Shown: positions 10,301 through 21,959 of the stretch, one piece after another
How positions within the stretch are numbered: position 1 is the stretch's first letter
Layout: each line of letters starts with the position of its first letter
NCBI GenBank assembly: GCA_944472155.2
Contig: OX235279.1
Location: forward strand, 52,735,564 to 52,799,563
DNA from: Trichobilharzia szidati
Taxonomy: Eukaryota > Platyhelminthes > Trematoda > Strigeidida > Schistosomatidae
Direction: 5' to 3'
DNA length: 64,000 nt
The notes under the pieces: model-generated
What the model was told of the DNA's origin: nothing
The model's input: the letters and a program-made list of their open reading frames with translations, nothing else
Database searches by the model: none
Program-made: the position numbers and the translations under genes

Positions 10301-12020
10301 CAGAAGAAAATCATTCTCAATTGTCCTCAAACAATGCTGAGGTTACTTATGATTGGCTGCTGTTCTAGAAGTGACTTGCTATCTTCCAGTATGCAGGCGG
10401 TATTGCCATACTGTATGAAAAGATTCAAACCATGCAGATGCTGAAGAACGACTTTCAATAAATGATTTCATCTCTGGAGACTGAATTTAATGGTTTCGAT
10501 ATAATCCATGGGTTTTCCGACTTACTATTCCATTAACACGAGAAGTATATGGAAGTCAGCCGCTCTGTGAGGTCGTGTTGACATTATAACAGTTCTATTG
10601 GATACAGCAAACGTAACTAAATGTGGCCAATCAGCCAATCATAGTAGATTTTTACGAGAGTGGAAAAATTTCCCTTAAGTTTATATATTGAGAATGCTTA
10701 TTTAAGTTCATAAATAATACTGTAATTCGTTTCCCCAGTATTTTGTGTAAAATATTCTCATCATTTATTCTGAAGCAAATTTACAACTGAAATACATGAG
10801 ACAATCAGAAGTACCGAACTTTCTTTGGTTACCTGGAGTGCCAGAATCAGAATGGAATGGAAATAATAATGAACGTGCCCAAAGCCTAGTGACTCACTTG
10901 TTCAGTACCAGCCATGAACTTTGTGGGTATGGTGGACTCATATTCCAATACATAAGCTCCTTGAGCACACGAAAAGTCTTGTTTCTTGGTGGGATCGAGA
11001 TAAAGAAACTCCGTGGGTTCAGACATTTTCCTGACATCCCACCAGAAAACTTGACCATCAGTACCCGTAGAAAAGCATTCAGTTCCGGTTTTAGATTGTA
11101 TCCAAATCACTTTCCAGGCGGGATCTCTGTGACTATGTTCAATCGGTGAGACTTCAACAGGGTTGGAGCCCCTGCGTCTATCCCACAATGCTAGAGGGCA
11201 AGAGAAATTAAAATTCGATTGGCTACTTACAAAGTTGTCCGTTATAACAGCCACCAATTAATGTGTGGGAGTCTTTAGGGTTATACTCAATGCAGACAAG
11301 CGGAGAGGCTGTTTTAAGCGTCAGTTCAGGTCTGTTGGGATTGGTGACGTCCCATATGTATGACTCGTTTGAGGTGTTTCCAGAAACTGACTTAAATTCA
11401 GTGTTGCAGTAGGCGATAGCCAACTTTGTTGGACCATCAGGATACCAAGATATGTGTGCAATGCTTCGTTTTGGATCGCTCATATCTCTAGATTGAAAAG
11501 GCTGTACACAAACCATCATCTCACTTTAAAACGGTTATAGTCTTAGCGGATGGAGGGTCTTCGGAAGTGTTCACATCGAAATCTTCGAAATAATTTTCAT
11601 AAATATTCAGTGCATTGTTTTGTTTAATGCAGTGCTCCATAATCTACGATACTGTCACCATAATGTAGGACTTACGTTTCCAAGTTTATGAACTGTTGCA
11701 ATATACAACTCATCTTTTTCAACCTTCTTCCGATACCTTATAACCTGGTCAGGTTCCTGTGCATTGACATCCTTTGGCCAGCCACCTTCTGTATGGTTCA
11801 TCCCTCGAGATTCCGAACGATATCTTTCAGTGTTAGCTTCGTGTTCAGACATTTCTTGCGATGACTGAACACCCTTGTCGATAGGATTCATTTCGATAAA
11901 CTTATGTGATACATCAACATCTGGGAGTATTTCAACTAACATTTCTGCATTTTTGTCACTGAAGTTGCACTGTCTTCCGAATTCCGATCGTCTTTTGGCG
12001 TACACATAGCTAATTTCCAT
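4332..12020 (-). CDS. DNAI2: Axonemal dynein intermediate chain 2 (outer arm), partial
   Basis: A WD40 intermediate chain that anchors outer dynein arms in motile cilia and flagella. Six exons were read: 12020-11676, 11643-11525, 11487-11231, 11190-10898, 8220-7891 and 4565-4332. All are GT-AG and phase-consistent, giving 526 residues. The start is ATG 12020, whose product begins [15 protein letters not shown] as in animal DNAI2. Diagnostic segments are [81 protein letters not shown] and [19 protein letters not shown]. The first three introns are 32, 37 and 40 nt; the last two are 2.7 and 3.3 kb and hold little besides a hairpin. About 80 C-terminal residues of the vertebrate protein have no counterpart here; a donor (GTAAGT) at 4331 implies a further exon, probably off-window. 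Confidence 0.93.
6913..7038. repeat. Long hairpin (inverted repeat, about 55-bp arms)
   Basis: The left arm from 6913 (CCATCACAGATTAAATTTAT) pairs with the right arm ending at 7038 with few mismatches, around a short A/T-rich centre near 6975. The arms contain TTTTATCAAATAAATTTAAT and CAGTGATACAGTA. The latter resembles the sequence before the PLE-2 RT at 2870, so this may be two head-to-head Penelope terminal repeats. It lies in a DNAI2 intron. Confidence 0.75.
7732..7753. repeat. AGTG tandem repeat
   Basis: About five units of a 4-bp repeat within a DNAI2 intron. Confidence 0.9.
8221..10897. other. DNAI2 intron 4
   Basis: Non-coding between the exons at 10898-11190 and 7891-8220. No element was recognised in it. 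Confidence 0.6.
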
Positions 12021-12529
12021 ATTTCAAATAGTCGCGAGTAAGCGACACCAACGGTATCCAACTCCAATATCCAATATCCAATATCCTGATTACGAGCTAG
12101 TATAAACCAGTGATTTCTTTGAGCTCGCTTCTTGATTTTAAGGTAGAGGTTCCAGATCTTCGGTGAACTTATGCGTAGTAAATCCCGCCACTCGACTGCT
12201 TTAGCTCTGGTAGACTCCAGGAGGAGTGATGCGAGGATTGGTCAAGATTGTGGTTTGTAGTGTGCAGTATGTTAGGACTCAGCTGCTGCCGTGAATGGAG
12301 TTTGACCTAACACCCGTCGGTCATTCGGTATAGTCATAAAAGTAGAGTAATAATAATAATGATAATGATAATAATAGGTTGTAGTGTAGACAATATAGGT
12401 TGAGATAAGTGAAATAATAAAGAAAGAAAGATAGAGTAGTCGGTACAGTGGGAGAAGACAGGACGGGTCGTGAAGATTTAGCTTGTGTGCTTATCCATTG
12501 ACAATGTGGTTTCAAATTTTAAGAGGGTA
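12021..12529. other. Region upstream of DNAI2, with a microsatellite
   Basis: Immediate upstream DNA of DNAI2, where its promoter would lie; no clear core promoter was identified. A run of AATA/ATGATAATA units occupies about 12345-12377. The stretch 12065-12135 resembles 12850-12920, so it is probably part of the same LINE debris that fills 12530-12920. Confidence 0.4.
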
Positions 12530-12920
12530 AGCCATTGAGACACAAACCATGCATTTCTGCATGATTGTCCAGCTTCCGCTTAAAAATCTCCACAGATGGA
12601 GCTGTAGTTACGGCCGCCGGTAAAGCGTTCCAGAGACGGCAAACTCGAAGCGAGAAGAAATGTGAACGCACTCGAGTCCTTGGTCTCTGGTGTGCTATCC
12701 TTAGCGGGTTACCTCGTGGAAGCCTATAATCACTTAATCGCAGGATGCTCTTGTTAGGATGGGCCTGGTCATTTAGGATCTTATAGACGGTGATGAGGTC
12801 TCCCCTGTGACTACGGTAACTAAGTGTGAAAAGACTTAGTGTAAGATTCCAATGTCCAACATCCTCATCATGAAGCAGTAGAAGAAATTTGATTTCTTTT
12901 CTCCTGCCTCTTGATGGTGA
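12530..12920 (-). pseudogene. CR1-like LINE, C-terminal fragment of the RT polyprotein
   Basis: The minus strand at about 12830-12540 translates without a break to a LINE C-terminus: RGDLITVYKILND, ILRLSDYRL, RVRSHFFSLRVCRLWNALP and SVEIFKRKLDNH. This pattern, ending in an RLWNALP motif and KRKLD, is typical of CR1/jockey-type elements that have no RNase H. Everything upstream of the element is missing. It abuts DNAI2's 5' flank, in the same transcriptional direction. Confidence 0.75.
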
Positions 12921-15639
12921 GATAGTGTTTCCTCAGTCATTATTATCACTTTGCTTTTGCCACTTCAGCAGACCCGATCTTTTGGAAGGGGTTCAAGGAC
13001 GAAAGAGGTGATCGGTCACCAAAGTCAATTATATGATGAAAGGCTGAAGAAACTGAGTCTTTCCACATTTAGCTGTCGTTGGCCTTAGGACGACGGAATC
13101 ACCGCTCACAGTATTACAACTTACCGGAATCCTGCAAACAAAGGTACTCTGTTTGTTAGGTCTAGTGTTTCCAGCTTTAAACACTAAAGCTTTATGTCAT
13201 GAACCATTTTGTATTTTGCGTCAATTAGACCGTTTTTGCTTTATTAGACTCTCGAACATTTCTCGTTTGAATTGACATTTTGTCATCTGCGAAGTACTTC
13301 TGGAATCAACCACTGTACTATTTGTGTTGGGAAGCCGGATAACTTCATTTGTGAAGAACAATTATTTTGCAGTTCTTCAAAATTTTGTCGTCAGTACGCT
13401 TCCATTTCCAGCCGTTTAGCCAATTCTGGATTTGGTTGAGTTTGTTTCTGACAAATTGGATTTACTTTGGTTTGGTCCAACACTACAAGCCATGATAGCC
13501 GGTAAATATCAAATTTTACGTTCACCGTAAAATAGTAAAAATAATGAATTCACAGAACATCATAGTTGTTACGTGAAATTTGACATGGACCGCACCGGGT
13601 TTCGCGCGCGATACAGACGACACTTCTTCCCTCTCCAGCTTCTCGCTTGCCACATCTGCCAGCCAACTCTGCCTCGTACCTGACCAGCACATCCAAATTA
13701 GGACCTTTGCTCCAAACTTTCATTATTTTTGTCGAGTAGCATGTGGCCTTTCTGTTCAATTCACTGTTCAGCTCTACTCCTCTGATAGTATGCATCAGAT
13801 TTCCGCTAAATGCACACTGGTCAGTCCCCTTACCTAATCTTAGGGATGGAACCTATGTTGGATACCGACACGAAGTTAAATAGCAATCGCAAACCAAATT
13901 CCGCTTCAGATAAGGGGAGATCAATTGAAGCTACATAAACAGTACTGAGTAGAGAAGCGAAATCTGTCATCAGATCGAAATTTTAGACGTATCGTAACTG
14001 ACTACGACAGCCGGATTTGTATACCCTTAGCTACCGCAGAATGATCGGCGACCTTACAGTGACACGTAAAATAATGTATTTTAGGGATTCATGGAAATCC
14101 GTCCATTCAATTGAATCTCAGCCACTTCGTTTTTAAAAGTCAGTTCCTTTAGCTGGATAAGCCTGTGGATGATTGGGTTTTCAGGGAACATTGGGACAAT
14201 TTGGCTTGTGGTGTGATTTTATACCGCTGTACTCTCGCCTTACCATCGTTAACAGATACATTCTTGAGCAGCCATAAGGGTTATGTTCACTCTTGCGGCA
14301 GCGTTAAGAGCAGGTAGTGCGGCCAAAACTGATATCTAGCAGGACAGATAGCCACACGGCAACTGTGAGCGTAGGTGAATCCAACTGGAAGCGAGCTCGA
14401 AGTTATTGTTGCTGCTTAACTAATAGCTTTCCCAAAGAGTAGCGCATTGCGCATGGCCCGAGTGATTACCGGAAGGGCGCTGTGACATCCCTTGTGGTAA
14501 CTCTCAAGGAACTGCTCATCAAGCGGAAGTGATAGACGAAATAAGCTAGCCTCAGATGGGATGTCCCGTGTAAAACTTAAATTACTCCTAAAAATCAAGC
14601 GAATGTACCTCCTCTCATGTGGATCAATAAATATGAATCAATCAAGAGACACGCGGTAAGAAAATCCCACAGGGTGAATCAAGAGAGCACTCTTGTATGG
14701 GATAGAAAAGATACGTCACTGAACCCTTGTCATTTAAATTAGAGACTCCAGTAATCTTCTACTCACTAGTAAGTCTTGTTATTGAAGACGGAAGATACCT
14801 GGCGAAACTTAATGTTGGAAAATACAGTGGGTCAAATATAAGTTGGGTATGAACTATGGCTCAACTGATTGTGAGGCTCATATTGAGTGCATAGCTCCCA
14901 TGAATGCCCGCTAAACGTCCATGTATCTAACAAGGCTTCCGCGATGGACCTCAAGAGCAGTGTGTTAAAAGAGAATCGTAACAAAACATTCCCACTAAGA
15001 ACTCCGTACAAGAGCAGCCTTTGAACTACATGGCTATTCAAATGCAATTTCAAGGTATTTCTGTACTTTCGATACAACTTGTTGATTTTCGGCAGTTCGA
15101 TAGAATATCTCACGCAATTTTCTATGCAGCTGAGGAAATTTTGGCGACCTGATTGAAGAATGATATATTTTTCCTTGGACAGTAATAACACGATTTCGTT
15201 GGGCTATTTCATAAGCGCGTAGATCCATGACAAAACAAAACACCAAGCTTGATCATATGAATTACGAAGCATGCTTCGGGAACGAATATTAATTCCGGGT
15301 TGACTGTTTAACTAGCTGTGGATCGTCACAAACTAACGAACTTAACACGACGGTGTGCCAGATAGTGATGGTGCCTGACTGTGGGCATTCAAATAAGCAA
15401 TTTGATTTATTCGGTGAGGGTGAGCATCCAATGTTTAGTGATCAGTGCTGTGGCTAATAACTTTGGGGAATTACCTACCGCTACAAAGGTATTGATAACG
15501 TGATGGTTAAGAATTTTGATGTTCGTACGCATGGTTTCATTAAATGCCATAGTCATGTTAGTTATTTTCAACAAGAAGACAAGCCTACAGGACAGTTAGG
15601 ATTGGAAGAGGAGTTGGGTTAGCTTTATTCTAATCTGTA
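12921..15639. other. Unassigned DNA between LINE debris and BEL gag
   Basis: Short open frames exist on the minus strand (14416-14598, 14832-15191 and 15034-15246) but none is recognisable. Two of them overlap in different frames, which argues against real coding sequence. The GC content near 13550-13700 and 14200-14600 is higher than the surroundings and may be decayed retroelement DNA, possibly the 5' part of the BEL element whose gag follows. No paired LTRs were found by eye. Confidence 0.3.
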
Positions 15640-16005
15640 CGGTAAACATGAGGAGATGCACGAGTTCATGTCAAAATTGCTACGTTGTCAGTAAAGGTTG
15701 ATGTTGTGTGCTTTGATGGTGACCCTAATCAATACAGAATGTTTATGAGCCAGTTTCGAAACGCAGTTGAGAGTAAATTAAGTGACAAGGGACGGAAGTT
15801 GACTCAGCTTGTACATTTTTGATGAGGAAAGGCAAGAAAGTCTATTGAAGCGTGTACAACACTCTTTTCAAACCTGGACCATGAAACAGCCACGCAGATA
15901 CAGTATGATTTATTTGGATAAGGGTTCTCAAACCATCAGCATGATTGGAGATAATCTTAATGACGTTGCTATAAGACTCCATAACGCTCATATTTATTTA
16001 CTCTA
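15640..16005 (+). pseudogene. BEL/Pao-type gag fragment
   Basis: Translates, with stops and shifts, to the gag region usual for BEL/Pao elements: VDVVCFDGDPNQYRMFM, then FRNAVESKLSDKGRKLTQL, then a GKARKSIEACTTLFSN-like segment and IQYDLFG. The FDGDP followed by a conserved Y and F, then D..KL, is the recognised pattern. It is cut at about 16010 by a SINE. It is in the same orientation as the BEL RT at 21960 and may be the start of the same element. Confidence 0.65.
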
Positions 16006-16011
16006 CTATAG

Positions 16012-16180
16012 ACGGATTTGACACAGTATTTTGGTACAAGTATGGAATTTTCAGCACATGATATCGGTAGCCCATACTTAGCAGGACAACCGTCGACATT
16101 GGTTGTGCATTGGCTGGGGACTGAACTTCGGACCATTTGCATTGTAGGCGAGCGTCCTAACCGCTGTGCCATCAACATAC
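16012..16180 (-). mobile_element. tRNA-derived SINE, family alpha (second copy)
   Basis: Minus-strand box A is TGGCACAGCGGTTAGGACG and box B is AAGTTCAGTCC. It shares the body and tail (GAAAATTCCATACTTG) with the copy at 3290-3470. More diverged than that copy. Confidence 0.7.
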
Positions 16181-17174
16181 AGGCGCCGCGGAAGTTCCGG
16201 ACTCTGAGGTATGGTGGCGACGGCGATCCTTTGGTTCTCGCTGTAACGCTGAGAAGTCTTCTGCATCGCTCACCACTCACCTTGGACGAAGATTCGCGTC
16301 CCTACGGATATCGCTCTTCAGTTGCAGCTAGTTAACGCGGCTTGGCCGATGGATGTTCATGAAGTGGCAAGGGTCACTAGGCAACTAATAATTTCGCATG
16401 TCGCTCCAGTGATGACGGAGTGCCAAGAATCCAACAAGATTGAAGACCGAACTGAAGAGTCGAAACAGCATGTGTTGGCTATGCAGATATGTGGATGACA
16501 TCACGGCAGATGTTTCGCTTGCGGAGAAACCGGCCACTAGCAGAGAAATTGCCCGAAACAAAGGCAAACAGACTTCAAGCGATACAGTCTTCCTTCTTTT
16601 CTTCGCTTGCGCTTGGGGGTTGGGGGATTAATTGAAGGAGTTGCCGTATGCGGAAGACTGCAGGCTAATGAAAGATAACTAGTTCGTTTAACCGACACAG
16701 AGGCAGTAGTTTCGTTGATAGGTGGAGAACAGGGCGCGCACATTGGCAGTTCAGACGGTAGGGGGACATTGTTCGCAGATCCTTGGTGTTTCAGACTGCG
16801 TTATAGAGATCGTTCATTGCAACGTCAGATATAAGGCAAACGATCTCGGGAATAGACTTTCTCGGAGAAGCAGGTCCTGAAGTCTATATGAAAGATGGGA
16901 GAATGGTTACAAATCACTCGGCATTTCGCTATGCATAAGAACATTGAAGTCGCCAAGGTAGAAACTAAAACGAATGTCGCTAAGGAAGCCCCAAGTCTAG
17001 CCACGTTGATGAGTATATATGCCTGCTTATTCAACGGAGATGAAGAACCCTACGGTTATTGTGATGAGGTGAAGCATGACATTCCACTGAGGGATCCGGG
17101 GAGGATGGCCTTCTTGGCGTGACCAGTTCCTGTGCACCTATAAGAAGTTAACCGACAAGTTGAAGAAATGTTAG

Positions 17175-17720
17175 ATGACGGAAGAGGCCGATAACCCGTG
17201 CAGCTCGCCAGTCTCTTCCGTAAAGAAGGCTAACGGTAAGTTTAGATTTTGCGTCGATTTCGGACAGCAGGACAGCCTCACCGAAGTAAAACAGTGTGCA
17301 GTACCCACCGTAACAGAAACCCTTGATCGCCTTCAGAAAGATAAGTTAATCACCTTTCTCGACCTAATTTCAGGTTTCTATCAGATCCAAATAGTAGGAA
17401 GTGACCTACATGAAACAGCGTCCAGGCTTGGAAAGAAACAATGCCAGGTTGAACAAATGTCACTTGGACAGATAGGTGCCCCATTTACGTTCAGAAGATT
17501 AACGACCTTATTAATAAGAGTATGAAGAGAGTGGAAGTATATGGAGATTGTGTGTAGTGAGACAGTAAGCAATCATGTAGACCACATAGAGACCATCTTA
17601 AAGAGAATTGATGAGCTTGGTCCGCATATTAATAAAAACAAGCTCCAAACAGACGAAAATGCTGTCATCCTCCTGGTCTATATAGTGGGGGTGGAGGAAT
17701 ACAACCACTACCTTAGGAAA
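17175..17720 (+). pseudogene. Ty3/gypsy reverse transcriptase remnant
   Basis: Contains SSVKKANGKFRFCVDF, DRLQKDKLITFLDLISGFYQI and a downstream NHVDHIETILKRIDELG segment that matches the palm and thumb of gypsy RT. The YxDD box expected near 17530 is degraded, and a frameshift lies near 17430. Not functional. Confidence 0.8.
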
Positions 17721-18444
17721 TCCTGACTGTCAAAACCAATGAAGCAACAAATTCAAAACGAAAGCTGTGACAGTTTTTGGGAACAGCGGCATTCTACAGC
17801 CAGCTTGTCACAAAGTTTGACGAGACAGCAGAGCGCCTTTTAGGTTCCTGAGGGAAGTTTCCACGATGGATATTACGCCTACAGAAGTATGATTTGACGA
17901 TTCAACATATTTCAGGAAAAGAAAATGCAATAGATGACTTCGTGTCGAGATTAGATAATAGTGCCAAAATATCAGAGGTGTCATATGCAATAAACACCTT
18001 GAACCAAGATCCCTTACAAATTGTTCACCACCAGAAGTGTGACCCTACTCTTAAGACCATCATCCAGATGACAAGTAAAGACAAAGAAATAATAATAATT
18101 TGCTTTTTTCCAAAACAGTACTTGTGATACAGAATGGAATTCCCAGCATTTTTACTACAGTATTGCATCCAGTTAGTACATTGTCAATAAATAGAATTCT
18201 ACATAGATTGAGGAAACCACAGTTCATTATTACAACAGTACATTGGCATGTTCAGTAGCAAAGGTAAAGCTGAAACAGTGTTTGAAGGTGTTAGAAAAGT
18301 GGGAGCTGTCTTATTAACTGGCGTAAGCGAAAGAAAGAGACAAAGCAGCACATAACGGAAAAAGAAGAGAGAGAAAAGGAACAGAAAGAAAGGAGATGTT
18401 GAACCTATTGATGAAGTGGGTTGGAAAGATGAGATCCAGTTGTA

Positions 18445-20415
18445 CTAATGACTATTTAATGAATTATAGGTGTCACGCCTAATGCTTTCTTTATCACGCA
18501 GAACGCGAGCTAAGTAGGGTATGGTAGAGTTTTTGTACTTGCTGGTGCGAGCATATAGTTTTCTATATTGGCTTCTGGTTTTACCTGATGAGATGCAAGG
18601 GGAGAGTTGTGAGTGAAGAGTGTGGTGTGAGTTAGATAAAATGGACTTGGCCCATTTTTCACATGAGTCCATGTGCCTGTCAACCAAAATATTAACAAGC
18701 TGGTTAAGTGGCACGTTGCTTACTCTGCTGACAACATTTAACATCCTGCGTAATATGTTATAGTCTTTCTTCAGTAGCCCAGGAAAAACTAAGGGGGAAC
18801 AATAGAGAATAATAGGCAGGATGCGAGAATTAACGAGTTGTAGGAGTAGGGGTTGGGTAATACCAGAATGTTTTAACTTCTTAATGTAGAGGGCAAGACG
18901 GAATATTTTCTTAGAAATTGCTAAGATATGAGACGACCAGGAGAGATCAGCAGATAGAATGACACCTAGGTATTTAATTTCCGATTTAGTTTCTATTTCA
19001 GTGCCGTCTATTTTGCATACCTCGTGAGAGCCAAACAGTTTGTTTAGGTCGGATTTATGCCTAAAGGTGAAATTGACTGTTTGGCATTTGGAAGGGTTTA
19101 GAGTAAGACCATTTTCCTTGGACCACTGGTTGATTTCTGACAGAAAGTCATTAAGTTTAGAGCAGTCGCTTTGACATTTGATAGGCAAAGATACAGACAG
19201 ATCATCAGCGTATTTGACAAAATTAATGTCATTTGAAGATGGTAAGTCATGTAGAAAGAAGGAAAAGAGAAGTGGGGAGAGTACAGCGCCTTGGGGGACT
19301 CCGGCTTCAGTGAGTGCAGCAGAGGATGATTTACCTTTGTATACGGTGTACTGCTTTCTGTTAGAGAAGTAGGAATGCAACCAGTTAGTGACCCAGGACT
19401 CAGTTTTCGTCAAAGAGAGCTTATTTAGAAGGAGACATCTAGGAACAGAGTCGAAAGCAGAAGTGAAGTCAAGAAACGTGCAGCGGACGTATTTAGCACC
19501 TTTATCTAATGATGAGACGATGTTGTTGTGTAAGACAGCTGCAGCGTCTAATGTACTCCTACCCTGTCTATAGGCAAATTGTTTTGGGTCTTCGAAGTTT
19601 TTAAGGGAGGGTTCGAGTTTAAGAAGTATTAGTTTTTCCATAACCTTTAGAAACGGGGAAGTGATGGCAATGGGTCTGAACTTTACGTTCTTGCCATTTC
19701 CAGGTTTAGGGACAGGGACAATTTTGATGTCTTTCCATGCATCAGGTACGATATTTTTGGAGAAAGAGGCATTTAGGATGTTGGTTAGTGGAGAACACAA
19801 CACATCTGCACATTGTTTTAGAACATAGGCAGGTATACCATCAGGACCTAGGCTACGTGAGGGTTTGAGTGTTTTAAGACATTTTAGAACATCGAGAGTA
19901 TTAAAGTCATGAAAGTTTTCAGCAACATGATAGGTAACATTAGAGGTAGTTAAAGTAGAAGGACAGCGTATAAAAGACTGATTAAGAGCATTAACATCAT
20001 AAGAGGGAAAAGTATTACAACGCTTACTATTACCAGTAATTTCATTAAAAAGTTTCCACATACTGATTGGAGATTTACATGATAAAAGAGTATCATTATA
20101 TATAGCATTAAGATTTTTGATTTCAGATTTGATCTGAGCATTAATCTTTTTGAGTCCTAACTTGTCTTTGGATTTGTACAAAGTTTATTTTTTCCTGCGA
20201 AGTTGTTTGAGATAAGGAGATGAGAAGCGGTCGAGGCGTTTGAATAGTGTTTGTTTGGGACAGCATATATCAAGGCAGAACTTAAGATAACCCGTTATAT
20301 TGACGATTGTGTCATCTAATGAACTTTCATGGAATAAGTCCCAGTTAGTATTTTGTAACATGCACCTTAGATTGAGTAAGTTTTCGGATGAGTAGCATCT
20401 TTGTTGTGCTTTCAT
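18445..20415 (-). pseudogene. CR1-like LINE RT, 5'-truncated, one stop codon
   Basis: Two abutting open frames in the same phase (20415-20185 and 20181-18445) are separated only by a TAA at 20187-20185 and one codon. Joined they give a pre-RT region plus a full RT: RSLGPDGIPAYVLK, RPIAITSPFLKVMEKL, FAYRQGRSTLDA, TFLDFTSAFDSVP, AGVPQGAVLSPLLFSFF and the catalytic KYADD, then thumb and C-terminal regions. The endonuclease is missing. It is inserted antisense inside the gypsy integrase and is far better preserved than its host, so it is younger. Confidence 0.85.
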
Positions 20416-20769
20416 TGACAGATGCGAGAAGACGAGACGTCAGTGGAGAATAGAGAGTTGAAGATGCTACTGCATCACAGACATAGACTGAAACTAAACG
20501 CTTCCGGAGTCCTAACTTGGCAAGACAATGATGGTGGCTGGGTTACGGTTACACAAAAGAGCCTTCGTCGTGAGCTAATCCAAGAATGCCACTGACTAGC
20601 TTGAACAGGCGTTGCACGGACAAACGATCTAGTGGGCTGAAGTAGGTATTAGCCAAATATGAGTAGCAATATTTCACACTACTTACTCGCTTGCTGTCAG
20701 TGCCAGTTGATGAAGGGTGATCAGTGGATTTGACCACCGCCACAAACGATTCCCGTAACGTCAGTCGGT

Positions 20770-21165
20770 GACTTGTGGCCAGTGGACAAAATGGGTCTTT
20801 TCCTCCAAACATCCAGTGGAAATCAGTACATTTTGGTGATGACAGATCACGCCACGCGGTAGGTAAATGCCACGGTGATTTCTGATCGGCGTTCCAAGAC
20901 CGTAACCAAGGCAGTAGTTCGATATGCTGCGGCTGGTCATGGTGTACTAAAGATAATATTGACGGATCAAGGTCTCTGTTTTGAGAGTGAAGTGTTCAAG
21001 ACTCGTCAGGAGGACTGGGTATTAAAAGAATTACGGTCACTCCATATTATTCTCAGACAAACGGCCTAGCAGGAAGGAATAATCGTACACTAGCTGAATT
21101 GAGAGGCTACTGGGAAACTGACCTACCGTTGATATTACTGACGCATCGTGTCATTATATAGGGGA
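20770..21165 (+). pseudogene. Ty3/gypsy integrase core remnant
   Basis: Reads GNQYILVMTDHATR, then KTVTKAVVRYAAAGHGVLKI, ILTDQGLCFESEVFKT, and after a frameshift TPYYSQTNGLAGRNNRTLAE. These cover the D, D and E regions of the DDE integrase core; the final E position reads G in NGLAGR. This continues the element interrupted by the CR1-like LINE. Confidence 0.8.
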
Positions 21166-21260
21166 CAACAAAAACCACCCTTCCAGTTGACGTATGAGGG
21201 GAAACCACGCTTGCCGATGCCTCATAAGACCTGGCCGCAACAACATTAGGACAGTAAGAG

Positions 21261-21959
21261 ATGGACAAGTGAGCGGAAACAAGTTATTCAGAATATAATA
21301 AAGGAGAAAAAAGAATACATCGAGGAAGCTGGCAATAAATAAATCAATGCTTGGAAGCCATTTAAAGAAGTCAACCAGCTGAAATGTAGAGAACGGAAGT
21401 AAACTACTGGAGGTGGAGTAAGATCAGGAAGGCCTCTCTCAAAGTGGGAGGGGCTATGTGGTTACATCGAGACGTAGTACCGCGTAAACAATAAAGAGAG
21501 GAGATGAAGAAGAGAGAGTGAACGCCAGTCTGCTACAAAGATGCATACAAAAATGTCAAGATGAGGAAACCGAAGAACAGCGGGTTGGGCCTCTGTGCGG
21601 CGATCCAGGAGGTCACAAGAAAACTTTATAATGGTGAGGTGTGTGGTGAGCGCTACCCATAATCAGATATAAGTAGTACATCATTAAACGAATTCAGAAA
21701 AGTAGCAATGTTTCGGTCATTGGCGAAAGCAGTTGAAGAACAGAACTGTGAGAAAAACATTAGAAACACTGTGCAGAATCAAACAAGCTACCGAATGTGG
21801 TGATATTCGACCGATCTAAAAATGATGCGCGAATAAAGACTTAGAGACGAGGTTAACCGAATTTATGCAACAATAATGCGTTTGTCCTGTCGCCTTCAAG
21901 CCTCATCCATCTTCTCTTCTGTACAGTAGAATCCATGATTTTCAACACCCTCAGCCAAA
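21261..21959. other. Unassigned DNA between gypsy and BEL parts
   Basis: Probably gypsy 3' sequence (tether, 3' LTR) but no LTR partner was found. A GAGAGA-rich stretch lies near 21495-21520. Confidence 0.3.

Larger units (their letters stand above)
16440..21260 (+). mobile_element. Decayed Ty3/gypsy LTR retrotransposon with nested LINE
   Basis: Gag-pol remnants occur in order. A CCHC zinc knuckle lies near 16509-16562 (CFACGETGH, with one stop before the last Cys). A pre-RT sequence near 17075 reads HDIPLRDPGR. The RT is at 17175-17720. The RNase H connection near 17870 reads LQKYDLTIQHISGKENAIDDFVSRLD. An integrase N-terminal region lies at 18120-18240, and the integrase core at 20770-21165. 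A CR1-like LINE on the opposite strand splits the integrase. No LTRs were identified by eye. Many stops and shifts make it inactive. Confidence 0.75.

Noticed and set aside
11502..11532. Alternative DNAI2 intron of 31 nt (GTTTTA donor, ACAG acceptor)
   Set aside because: The 37-nt option at 11488-11524 has a better donor (GTGAGA) and pyrimidine-rich acceptor and gives a gap-free alignment.
14416..15246. Possible small minus-strand genes
   Set aside because: Short, overlapping in different frames, unrecognisable and without convincing splice structure.
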